Below are positions 1 through 11,224 of a stretch of 64,000 nucleotides of DNA, in pieces. Location of the stretch: contig NC_135552.1 in NCBI RefSeq assembly GCF_964340395.1, positions 20,085,181 through 20,149,180 on the forward strand. The letters are read 5' to 3'. This DNA comes from Glandiceps talaboti. Taxonomy: Eukaryota > Hemichordata > Enteropneusta > Spengelidae. The notes beneath the pieces were generated by a model. The model did no database searches. It was given only the letters and a program-made list of their open reading frames with translations, and was not told the origin of the DNA. Every line of letters starts with the position of its first letter. The stretch's first letter is position 1. Both the position numbers and the translations under genes were made by a program.

Positions 1-633
1 AGATAACAAGATAACAACATTGCCACATTTTGTCTGTTATGAAATAAAGCATGTCATACTGCAACTAGATGCGGACGCATGGGTGCCAATGTTTTGATGT
101 CTGCATTTAATGTCCACATGGTTGGACCTTTTGAATTCATGCAGACAAAATGTTGCAAGAAACTGTATTCATTCAATTTTGCTATCAAAGTGTAGCATGT
201 ACAGTTTGTTAATGGTTTCTGCATAGTTGTATCAAACAGAGCTGGTGAATGTTAACTAGAAACAGGCTGTAATACATATTATGCTGATACATGACATTTG
301 TAATCAGCTGACACTGCAATATTTAAACACTAAGTAGAGAACTCGAAGTGAAAATTGACAATAAAGGTACATACATAAGAAAACAAAAATAACAGTAACC
401 ATGTGTAAATTAAAGAAAGTCTAAAATATTCCAGACTACTACAGTTTAGAAATTTCAAGAAACTTGTCACTTAATTAATATGTAAAATTAGATCAAACAA
501 ACAACAGTACTGTAACACAGTGTATTAGAAGGTGCTAGGAGTCTTTTCTTTAACCAATTTTATTTATTTAAAATTTGCCAAAAATGAATGTACCATTAAC
601 CACTTCACTACCTTTGTTTTTATCCCATTGTAG
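1..633. other. Intron or upstream flank, no feature seen
   Basis: AT-rich sequence with no exon-like open frame. The first exon of the MAM gene in this window begins at 634 with two bases of a split codon, so earlier exons must lie outside the window and this stretch is most simply an intron. Confidence 0.6.
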
Positions 634-785
634 GTTCATTCCTGTTCATTGACAGTAGGTATCCAAGGGGACCAGGAGACACAGCTAGGGTATCTACAGA
701 GTTTTTATTCCCTGCCAGTGATGGTGTGTGTATGGTACGGTTCTGGTATCATATGTATGGTACTAATGGCATGGGAGCATTAAGG
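634..785 (+). CDS. MAM domain exon 1 of 2
   Basis: Acceptor at 632-633, donor GT at 786. It is entered after one base of a split codon and leaves in phase 0. The translation carries the MAM signature GDTAR, then FWYHMYG and MGALRV, corresponding to the first half of the conserved beta-sandwich core. Confidence 0.85.
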
Positions 786-3614
786 GTGGGTATTTATTTA
801 TCTCTTTCATTTTACTTCTCAGTATCTTCAAAGCTTAGTCCACTGATAAATGACATTCTGATCACAGCAGTTTTTATTCAACAACTTTAATTATTCAAAT
901 TATTCAGTGATGTCATTTGAACTATTATAGGTAACATGTTGGTTTTTGAACTTCCTGTAGTATTCATAGGATCTTGTATTATTTGCTGTGGTATAGACAT
1001 CAATTAATATATTGTAGTTACATCAGCAGACATACGTTTGACAAGCAATTCTCAGTACATGCAATAACATTCTACCTTGCCTTGGGCTGGAGGGTTAAAA
1101 TAGAACAAGAAGGTTGACTTGTTCTCATGCACACCTATTGTAATGCATGTGTAGTGCATGGAGCGAAAGATATCAAATGACTGTTATCTTTGTGATGCAT
1201 CTAGGAGGTACAATTCCATTTCAGGTACTGGGAATTATACAGGCACAAATTTAAAACTATCATTACAACTTGCTGAAGCCAGATATAATCTGCTGGTGGG
1301 TCTTGATGTACTTACACTCACAGTATGGTTGCATCTGATACTGGGATGTTCTCAATTGACAGTACATGAAATGTCCATGGGAATATAAACCACATGCATG
1401 TCTTATGTTTGTAGACTTCCTCCTATCTTCCAGTGTGTACATAGTTATGGATTTCCATTACACTATCTGATTACAGGGGGATTATATCAGCATCATCAAG
1501 ACTCCACTGTTACCCATTTATGAAATAGACTACATGCAGTAATAATTATAGTTTTAATTTATGCATGTCTCAGCTTGTCAAAATTACGTCTACCCGTATT
1601 AAGAGTTTAATATACATACATTGTAAACGTTAATCTTGATCTTTTGACAACTATATAGGTGTACACAGAATCAGACACTGAACACCATCAAATGATGTTG
1701 GAGTGGGAACGAAGTGGAAACGACGGTAATGAGTGGCGTTATGCCAGTGTTGTAGTTGGCAATTCCTACACTTTTAGTGTTGTATTTGAAGGCATAGTAG
1801 GGTCAGATGATGGATCTGATATTGCCATTGATGATGTCACCTTCACTCCAGGTTGTCTTGATCCAGGTATGTCTTATTAAGAAGATGAACTTTTTAATAA
1901 CTAGGTTTCTGTAACTCTGTGTACCCTAGTTACACCCTAAATATAGGATGACAGGCTTGAAAGGGTTATACATATAAGATGTATGAAGATTTCAAATTGA
2001 TCCAACTTTCATTTCAAGATATATTTGTTCAATGTTTTTATACAATGTATGAGGCTATCGTTTGTTGTTGTTGTATGAGTTGTTTTTTGGTTGTTGTTGT
2101 TTTTTGTATTTTTGTTGCTTGTCGCTAGTGTTTTGGGTATATATTTGTTTTGGGTATATTTTGGGTATATATGGTTTTTCTGTCCTGTTGTAGTCTATTG
2201 TACATGTTGTCACTAGTGTTTTGGGGTATATCTATGGTCTTTCTGTCCTGTTGTTGTCTATTGTACATGTTACTTTAATTTTTATTATTGTGTAATTTTG
2301 ACTTACCTGTGATGAAGTGTAATAAATAAAATTAAATTAAAAAAGTAAACATTATATATTTCTACTATGTTTATATAGAATCCTTTATACCTGGTGGAAC
2401 ATGTGATGATGATGAGTTTTACTGCCCAGCTGACCGTATCTGTATAAGTGACAATCTTGTAGAAGATGGTCAAGTTGATTGTCCTTCAGATTGCTATGAT
2501 GAATCTATTCTTAGAAATAACTGTGGTGAGTTAAGGAAGGCCTCTAGCTTCATGTTTACCATAGATTCCAAATGAAATTTTGCATGCGTATAGAATATAT
2601 AGCAACGAATTCAAATTTGAAAAGAAAAAGTGTGTGTGTACGTGTGTGTGTGTGGGGGGGGGGGGGGGGGGTTCACCATATTTACTAAAGAGCTATAAAT
2701 TGGCAAAAATAACCAAAATCCAAAATTTCATAAAAATGCATCGTTTTTTTAAATATGTTTAGATTTTATTCTTATTTTTTCATTCCATTTTCTTGCCCCA
2801 CACTAATAGACTTAAATAATGTCTTGAAAAAATAGTATCATTTGTTTCATGTTATTTTGAGTCTAGAAATAGTGTTTCATTCAAAATTCTGTATCTACCG
2901 GTATAGGGAATTGAACAAAATCTAATGGCTTGTTGTCAAGGTATGATTTTTGTATCCAAACCATTGACGATTGCTGCAATCTATCCCAGTCTTTGAAATT
3001 CCAAAATATGATCCTGTTGTTTCCATTTTTCATTTCAGCGGGATTGTCATCACCTGGAGACTCCTCTAGTGGTGGTATGTATTAATTCTTTATTTCACTG
3101 TTAACATATTATTCTTAAGTATTTGCGACAATCACTTTCTCCTGATACCAACCGTATAAAATTCTTCATTTCATTATGAACATATTATGTTTGAGTATTT
3201 GTGAGGATCACTATCTCTTTATGATACCAAGGATATGCATACAAGGCATAATAATCAGTTTATAAAATACCTTTTCAAGGTTTTATTAGGACTTGAAAGA
3301 GAGAAATAAAACAACAACTAGCCAATACAATATATTTGAATAACTTCTTTGTTTTTCTACTCTTTCAGGTTTGGGATGGATTCTCTTGGTTATCATTGCT
3401 TCAATTGTCATTATTGTTGTCATTGTCTTTGGAGTTTATGTCTACTGCAATAGAAGATCATCAAAGTATGTATCACTTCTTCATTTTAATGTGACGCTAT
3501 TTCTTTTGGACAGTATACTGGGATATTTGAATTTGTATGTATATGAAATTGGTGCAGAAACAAGGTCTGCATCATTTTCCTCCACATCAGTGTATGTTTC
3601 CACACACATGAGGA

Positions 3615-3675
<61 letters not shown>

Positions 3676-6266
3676 ACATACGTAAACACACACACACACC
3701 TGCCTACATACACACAAACAAATACATATGTACATGTACATACATACATACATACATACATACATACATACGTACATACGTACATACGTACGTAGTACGT
3801 ACGTCATACATGTGTTCGCTGATTTGCCAGTGTCTTTTGAATTTATATACCCCGGTAGTGATTTTCTATCAACTTTATGCAGCACATGTGCTGATTCACC
3901 AGTGTCTTTTGAATTCATGTAGTAATTTTCTATCAACTTTATGCAGAGCGTTTGCTGATCTGCCAGTGTCTTTTGCAATGGATGAGTATGGTGACAGAAT
4001 CAACTATGGCAGTTATGATATGCCTACTGATGATGTAAGAATCTAGTACAAAAAATATCTGTCACAAGACACACTCAGCCACATATTGTATGGGATTTCA
4101 CTATGGTAACCATCAAAGCCATGCCATGTTGACATATGAGTCATGCCTGATGTAGTTGCCTGTCCAAATTACTATACAAGGGAAGTCCTGAATTTGCACT
4201 ATTCATCAGAACACTCTGACAAATTTCAAACTGCTAACAGCAACACATTTTGTGAGATGTACATTGTATGGCATACTGAAACTGTGCAACCATGGCTGAT
4301 TGTGTCTGTAGGACAAATTTTACTATTTATGTCACTGATTTGACTTATCACACATAAACCTCTAGGAGCAGCAGTGCTTATGCATTTACTGGTGGGGTTA
4401 GCACAATGGAGAATCCAGCATTTGGTTATCAATTGGATGATTCAGACGTGAGTGCCATTATAAACATTCAACTTGATCTGGTTAAATCAACAACAAATAA
4501 TGGCAAACTTTCTCATAATCCATTCCTTTTTTTTCTGTTTCTTCTCTTGTTAATAATTCTGATTGTCAAAGACCAAGACCCAAAATATTTGAAGAGGATC
4601 AGTAACAAGCTTTATATGGCAAAGTTTGGTGAGATTTGGAGGCAAGGAGAGTTTTCGGAAGCTCTGAATCCATGTTAACCCAAACTGATTAATAAACAAT
4701 TTAACAAACAGCATTTATGTGTCATACTGGAATGAATGGAGTTTTATCAAATGATATGAAAATGAATTTCCATGTAAAGAATTGAATACCCTAGTCTGTA
4801 TTGTAACCCAAACAAAATGAGAGAGACAAGTAACATTAGGGTTAGGGATGTTAGAGTACCCACCTTGACAAAACTTTAGAACACTGGGTCCTACAGATAT
4901 GTTGTGCACCCTAGTCTGTTTTGTAACCCAAACAAAATGAGGGTGACAAGTAACATTAGGGTTAGAGATGTCAGAGTACCCACCATGACAAATCTGTAGA
5001 ACAATGGTCTGGTTCTGTCATCACATGGAAAACTTTGGCCATTCCAGTGTCATTCTGGTATTAGCTGTACATCATCACTTAATGATGTCTTCTGTTTTAA
5101 TTGTTACAGTTTGCAACAGGAGAGGCAGATACTGGCATGTTTATGGTAAGATGACACCATTGGGTACAAGAGTGACAAGAACACTTGTGACAAGCCATAC
5201 ACTTTTACACAATTACACTCCCAGTAGGGTAGTGTATCTAATAGTTCATCACATGTATATCAGCCATTGACATTAATCTATCAATGTACATTGATAATTA
5301 CACTTTCAGTAGGGTAGTGTACTAGTATCTAATAGTTCATCACATGTATACCAGCCATTGATATTAATCTCTCAATATACATTGGGCATACAACGTCATC
5401 ATACAAGATGGCATCACTGATGTCGAGCAGCTGTGCCATAATTCACGGCGGAAAGGTGAATCTCTAATGGAATTTTTAGAGAAAAGTCGATGTGTGCATG
5501 CAGTAGTAGTGTGGGCACACCCTGTAAAGCTCTGTTTTGTATCTGTCAGGCAGATCCCACAAACTTACAGATTTTGAAACAGAGCCCAAACAATCATAGT
5601 GTTTAGACTTGCGGTAATACTAACGCATTGACTTGTGGGTACATAAGTGCTATCTCACGTGATCCGTAGTACCTACGGAATGGTGAGGTAGAATTACACT
5701 TGCAGTAGGGTAGTGTATCTAATATCTCATCACATGTATACCAGCCACTGACATTAATCTATCAGTGTACATTGATAATTACACTCACATCAGGGTAGTG
5801 TATCTAATATCTCATCACATGTATACCAGCCATTGACATTGTGTTCACACTAAGATAAAATGTAACATTTCATGCCCTGCACACTATTAATGCTGTATTT
5901 TGTTTGTGTAATTCTTAGCAAAAAATGCACAAGATGTAAAAAAAATAAAAAACATTGTGCTACCTGATTGAAACTCTATAGTCTCTCTGGTTTGGTAGTA
6001 ACACTCAATAACTCATATAGAGAAAATAATGTACAGATCTGTCACTCAATATGCTTGAGAATTATACAGAACCATTGGCACACTGACTTCACCAAAGGTT
6101 ATCATTCTTGTTTCCCTTGTATTTGTATGTAAAATTTCCTGCAATTTTGTTTCTACAGAAAAAGGATCCATTTGCATTGGCAAACCCACTGTATGCTGAA
6201 GAGGATGCACTCTCACCGGAGACTCAAGAAAATGATCATGAATTCAATCCTGAATCAAAGGCATAG
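634..6266 (+). CDS. MAM and LDLa domain single-pass membrane protein (5' partial)
   Basis: Exons read from splice signals and phase: 634-785, 1659-1866, 2379-2525, 3039-3074, 3369-3465, then 3947-4034 or 4366-4447, then 5110-5145 and 6159-6266 (stop TAG 6264-6266). In order they encode the C-terminal two thirds of a MAM domain, a six-cysteine LDL-receptor-A-like module, a short Gly/Ser stalk, one transmembrane helix and an acidic cytoplasmic tail. MAM domains are extracellular adhesion or receptor modules, so this is probably a type I cell-surface protein. The signal peptide and any further ectodomains lie before the window. The tail contains two Asn-Pro motifs (NPAF and NPLY), which resemble adaptor-binding sites; that role is inference. 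No orthologue is recognised. Confidence 0.8.
1659..1866 (+). CDS. MAM domain exon 2 of 2
   Basis: Phase 0 at the start, phase 1 at the donor (GT 1867). It encodes the second half of the MAM domain: W.YASV, then YTFSVVFEG, and finally the diagnostic end DIAIDDVTFTPGC with the last conserved cysteine. Confidence 0.85.
1867..2378 (+). repeat. Intron with an imperfect tandem duplication
   Basis: The stretch 2121-2208 is repeated imperfectly at 2209-2271; both copies read CTAGTGTTTTGGG..., then TTTCTGTCCTGTTG and TCTATTGTACATG. Nothing else is seen in this intron. Confidence 0.6.
2379..2525 (+). CDS. LDL-receptor class A-like exon
   Basis: A symmetric phase 1-1 exon. The cysteine pattern with EFYC, RIC and DCPSDCYDES matches an LDLa module. 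The usual Asp-Gly-x-x-Asp-Cys stretch is present as EDGQVDCPSDCYDES, so the calcium cage is slightly altered. Symmetric phase is typical of shuffled extracellular modules. Confidence 0.7.
2526..3038 (+). other. Intron with a poly-G run
   Basis: A GT-rich stretch runs into about 18 consecutive G at roughly 2654-2671. No exon-like signal is seen in the rest. Confidence 0.7.
3369..3465 (+). CDS. Transmembrane exon
   Basis: Encodes GLGWILLVIIASIVIIVV and onward to a Cys-Asn-Arg-Arg stop-transfer sequence. It starts in phase 1 and ends in phase 2. The preceding exon 3039-3074 is a short Gly/Ser/Pro stalk. Together they fix a type I single-pass topology. Confidence 0.8.
3616..3800 (+). repeat. Compound CA / CATA microsatellite
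   Basis: A (CA)n run at about 3616-3673 is followed by ACATACATA-type tetranucleotide repeats and CGTACGTA variants to about 3800, inside the intron upstream of the alternative tail exons. Long open frames reading through it are repeat artefacts. Confidence 0.9.
3811..3946 (+). repeat. Two partial copies of the downstream tail exon and its acceptor
   Basis: Segments 3811-3882 and 3883-3946 each repeat the sequence that spans the acceptor and 5' half of exon 3947-4034: GCTGAT..., CCAGTGTCTTTTG and TTTCTATCAACTTTATGCAG. The second copy has a usable acceptor at 3881-3882, but its frame stops after about 14 codons. These look like remnants of tandem exon duplication. Confidence 0.7.
3947..4034 (+). 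CDS. Alternative cytoplasmic-tail exon A
   Basis: Length 88 (1 + 87), entered in phase 2 and leaving in phase 0 at GTAAGA. It encodes AFADLPVSFAMDEYG, then an acidic, Tyr-rich end MPTDD. It joins in frame to exon 5110-5145. Joining it to exon 4366-4447 instead gives a stop after 11 codons. Confidence 0.65.
4366..4447 (+). CDS. Alternative cytoplasmic-tail exon B
   Basis: Length 82 (1 + 81), with the same phase-2 entry and phase-0 exit as exon A. It encodes SSSAYAFTGG, then MENPAFGYQLDDSD, ending at donor GTGAGT. It follows exon 3369-3465 directly in frame and continues in frame into 5110-5145. Confidence 0.65.
4788..5010 (+). repeat. 130-bp tandem duplication in intron
   Basis: The unit starting ACCCTAGTCTGT at 4788 repeats at 4918, sharing TTGTAACCCAAACAAAATG and GACAAGTAACATTAGGGTTA. 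The second copy ends near 5010. Confidence 0.75.
5210..5840 (+). repeat. Four ~85-bp repeats interrupted by a ~300-bp segment
   Basis: Units starting AATTACACT...AGGGTAGTG lie at about 5210, 5295, 5692 and 5777. The first and last pairs are tandem; about 300 bp of unrelated sequence (5390-5690) separates them and looks like a later insertion. The exon 5110-5145 lies just upstream. Confidence 0.7.
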
Positions 6267-6960
6267 ATTATGACCTTTGACCCCCTACATCAAATACTGA
6301 AGGGTGTGATTATAACTTTAATCCTGAATCCATCAAATTTTGACCTTTGACCCAGACAAAGATGGCAATTATTATTAAATTCAATCCTTACTTTAAGGCA
6401 AAGAATTTACAAGTAATTCGACCTTTTATCTTTGCCCCCAAACACTGAATAATAATGATTACAAATTAAATCGGTAATCTTAGAATTTATCCATAATTTG
6501 ACACCCGACCCAGTCTTATGAACTGATGTGAAGTTATTACAAGGTTGCCACTGATTGCAACACATACATTTACATATTGTAGTATGTGTATGATTTTCAT
6601 TATAGACATATCCATCTTTACAGAATTCCATTTTTTCTATTAAGATTATATTTCATAAATGTACCTGTTCTTCATTTTTTTATTGACTTGGGTATCGTGT
6701 TTCAGAAGGCACATTTCAAGTTTAGTACATTGTACACTAGTTGATACGATATCTGGACATTTGATTTTTGTAATATGAAAACTTGCTTGTTTTCTAATGT
6801 ACTTGACATGTTATTTGTCAGATTATTTTTTTTTAAATGTTGGAATGTACAGATGTAGATTTTAAGCCTGATTCATAAAATTTGTTCATTTTATATTAAT
6901 TTTTTTATAACATGACAAAGAAACTTTCATTAATAAAGTTGTAGTTTTAGTGAATTGACA
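6267..6960 (+). other. 3' UTR of the MAM gene with polyadenylation signal
   Basis: AT-rich sequence after the stop codon at 6266. An AATAAA hexamer lies at 6932-6937, the first one suited to ending the transcript. There is no coding signal on either strand. Confidence 0.6.
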
Positions 6961-7302
6961 TCTCTTTGCATGAATTCTTTCCATGCAACTCTAGTGTGTA
7001 TGTGTTTTATTTCCAGATTCACAGTATTACTAGAAAATAGACCATATACCATAATAATGATATTGTGATTTAAAAATGGATAGGGTATTTGGCATCACTG
7101 GTATTCTGTGGGGTGAGGTATTTGACATCTCTGATTTTAGTATGACTTTAACTGAGAGTTAGTAGTGCTATAAGCATGATGATGAAGAATAGAACAGGTA
7201 CAGGTACACCTCCATTGCTTTTGGTGCTCATATCACCTTTTTACTGAGTGATGGCCATATTTGTAGTGAACAATCATAATGTACCACATAGCTCAATAGA
7301 TT

Positions 7303-7443
<141 letters not shown>

Positions 7444-7984
7444 ATACAATTGTCTCTCCAAATGTTATTCAGTGTAAACATTCTTTTAAACCCTTGACCT
7501 GGTTGATTGAGTTATAATGCTACAGACTGTCTGCAGTATACAAGAAAAAGCTTGATTTTGATAATTGACCCCGAAGGTCACATGCAAGTTCAAATGTCAC
7601 TGTGTTCCAAGAAATCTTGCACGTGATTATATGGGGTTAGACGTTTGAATGGAGTCCCTATATATTGAAGGTTTTGACTTGTGCAGTAATATATTGATTA
7701 TTACTCCAAATATGGCCATCATTCGGTAAAAGGTAATTTGAGAACCAAAAGTTATCATTATGTATATTTCTTTCCTTCTATGTTACCTGTGACCATGATT
7801 GAAAAGAAATTGGGAGTAACTAAATGGTGCAAAGTGTCTGTAATAGGCAAGAAATGGCTTGATTTTGATAATAGACCCTCAACACTGATCAATATGAGAA
7901 TTTATGTAAGAAACAGGGACAATAATAATATATACGTGTACCAGTCAGTTCAGACATGGCTATATATGTCATTGTAGAAAAGGA

Positions 7985-8150
7985 TTTTCTTCTTCCATCA
8001 CAATCCAAAACACAATGACCCCCCCCCCATCCACAATTTTCAAAACAGCATGACCACCCCCACCCCCCCCCCCACACACACACACTGCCAATTACAAAAA
8101 TAGGGCGACTCCCCTACCAATCCCCCCCCATCCGAAGAAACTGACCGGTC
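7985..8150 (-). repeat. Interspersed C/G-rich repeat copy
   Basis: On the - strand this reads GACCGGTCAGTTTCTTCGG, then several G-runs, TGTTTTGAAAATTGTGGA and further G-runs. The same order is found on the + strand at 40085-40190, so it is a dispersed repeat and not just low complexity. Confidence 0.6.
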
Positions 8151-10418
8151 CCTAACGCCATGGCATGCGTCAGTCCATATTACTAGCATGTACTCTCACA
8201 ACAACTGTGTACAAATACACATGCTATTTTAGATTTAGGAAAGTTTCGAAAATTCCACGCTGAACGATTCTGTTCAAAGCCCCACTATGTTCTCACTCTC
8301 ACAAACCAAGCTGAGACTAGCAAATTTATTATGTTTTGTTCAGTTTCAAAAGATTGTTACTGCAACATTTTTACAAATGCGGAACAAGTTCCCTGTGGTA
8401 AGATGTCACAAAATTGTGTCGCGATTGTTTGAGGAACTTTATACAAACAGTTCACTAGTGAATAGATATCAGAAAATGCCTTGACTACATACATAAATTA
8501 TGTATAATGTATACTAAACGACTCAAGAGTTCATACAGAGTTCTGCCGTTGGGATTTCCCGGTTAGTGCATAACATATTATATGAGGAAGTAAGTCATTT
8601 CAGCGACGTATGTTCTATCAACAACAACGGCATCACAACAAGACAGCGATAGTATATGGAAGATACGGGTAGGTGTTTTTTTTCTTCAAATATACGGGTT
8701 TGGCCATGGAACATGTCAAATTCTTGTCTGAAGCAAGTAGTCTGTAAGCATGTGACAGGAATATCTGTGTACTAACACGCATTAACAATAATGAACTAGA
8801 TGTAAACATGGTTTCTGTTCTTACATGTATATCCTTTGCTATCATCATCAGTAGTGTACATATCAAACTATATGAAATGTTAATCTTTCAGTAAGAGATA
8901 TTGAACATTAGACAATTGTTTTCCAGCCATGCTATCTTTTAAAATACTAAACATGTAGAGTCATGACATTCTTCCGTCTTATCTAAAATGTGATGTCCTC
9001 ATCACTAAACTCTCTTATTCTCAGAAAACTTATACCAATACCTATTGAAACGAGATGGCGTACATTTATGAAAGTGCGTCTTAATTATTGTCTTGACGCC
9101 CATGTCAGCTATTGCAATAATAAGATTTTATCTAACTGGGTATTTTCTGGCATATGCAAAACATTTGATGTCGTAGCTAGCACACGATGTACTCATGGAC
9201 GACTAAAAATAGAATTTTCAAACACAATAGTATAAAATAACTAGACGTTGATTACATGACATTTAAATACTTGTTATTTGTAAAACTACACAGCTCGTCA
9301 ACAATAAATTTTTAAATTAGTAAAAGATTGCTCTGTAAACTGAGATAGATGAAGAGTAATGGATGAATACAGACGTTACTTAGCTGTATTGATCATGATA
9401 AGAAAGTCATAGAAATGAGATTAAAGATACATCTCTGCAATTCAACAAGTTCCCCTTCCAGCAGTTATGATTGGCGTGTGATGGATTGGTATAAACTTTA
9501 CATAATTATTTACATTATAATGAAGTATGACAATTCAATATTTGCATTAATGGGTCCCTTAATTACGTAGTTATTATGGCTTTCTGTCGACATATAGTCA
9601 AAAGTACAAGTTAATACTTGATTCCTAATTGTGGGCTTTTCGATAGGTTATAGTGGTTCTATCAACCCACATAATTAAAAATAAAAACACGAATGCGAGA
9701 GTCATAATAAGTTTTGTAATTTTGGAGAACGATAATTTCTTTTCAGCAACACTGTACTTATGGAAATTAATTATACAATTACTCGGACATTAAAAATCAA
9801 AAGCTATATACAACGAGCTTTACAAAGCACGTGCACTTTATTGATGTTTTTGTAATGTCCAAAATTATTTTAAAATTTGAAGTTTGCGTTCTTAAGATAT
9901 TAAGATAAAATATTGCCCTAATTACCAAATATCATCAATACTTCAAATTACTCACCGAAATTGGTTGAGTTTGGTTTCATATGCGTTTGATATTTTATCG
10001 CCTACTAAAGATATAGTTTTTGATAATGTAGTTCGATAATTGGCCCATTAGGACTTTGTGATGTGTCGTACCCACGCGTACGGGGTATGCAAATCACAGT
10101 ATCTCAAATCAATTAATGTATTTAAACAGACCCTGGTTTGGATAATGTATCACATATTGGCAGATAATACTCTTACAGACGTCCAATTTTCCAGCTGTTC
10201 GGAATTCGACAAAAAATTTCTTGCATATACTGAATGACAATGTGATCGAAAATTGATAATAAGCTTCGGTGCCAGGTGTGGGAGAGGGTATCCCTCCTAC
10301 GGTGCAGGTCATTTGCAAATTACCGTACAAAGCCATTTAGAGTAAAACAGAAAGTATAGAAATTTACTCAAAATGTACTGCTAAGTCAGTTTACAATATA
10401 TTATTCCTACAGAACACA

Positions 10419-10841
10419 ATGACTTCGGAATCGACAAGTCCACTATTAGAAAACGTCGAAGCGGCAGAAGAGCGAATGCATGGCTGCAAATATTGGCCTA
10501 TTGTAGTAAAGGCAAGTTTGCTTTTACTCGGCTTTAGGGTAAACAATCCTAATCGTCAGTGTATTTTACATGAGGAAGGACAGATACATCTAAATAAGAC
10601 AAAATGCGGAAGCAGAAGTGGAGACGTACATACACAAAACCGAAAAACGATAATTGGATATGGGTCGGTAAATACAGACTCTTGTATTGTCTGTGACAGC
10701 CTGAACCCACGACCAGTGGCCATGACCCCGGGTAAGGTTTACTATAAATTACACAGAATTTGTAATGTGATATATGTAAAGTTTGCGCTCTGGCTAATAC
10801 ACTTTTACTTTCGAAGATTTGTATTTAAATGACATACACTA

Positions 10842-10906
<65 letters not shown>

Positions 10907-10954
10907 TATGTATGTATGTATGTATGTATGTAAGTATGTGTGTGTATGTATGTG

Positions 10955-10986
<32 letters not shown>

Positions 10987-11160
10987 TGTGTGCGTGTGAA
11001 GGAGTACATTATGTTATTTTGTATTTTTGCATCAAATGTTCATCAGGATTATTTTTAGCACAATTGAACTGATAATGTTCAGTAGTGCTTATAGGCATGG
11101 TGCGGTGTCTGTCAGTCTGTGTATGTGTGTGTGTGTGTGTGTGTTTGTGTTTGTTGTTTG

Positions 11161-11224
<64 letters not shown>

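Noticed and set aside
3481-3978. Long - strand open frames over the CA/CATA tract
   Set aside because: They are translations of microsatellite sequence (Cys-Val and Tyr-Val-Cys-Met repeats) without splice or start context.
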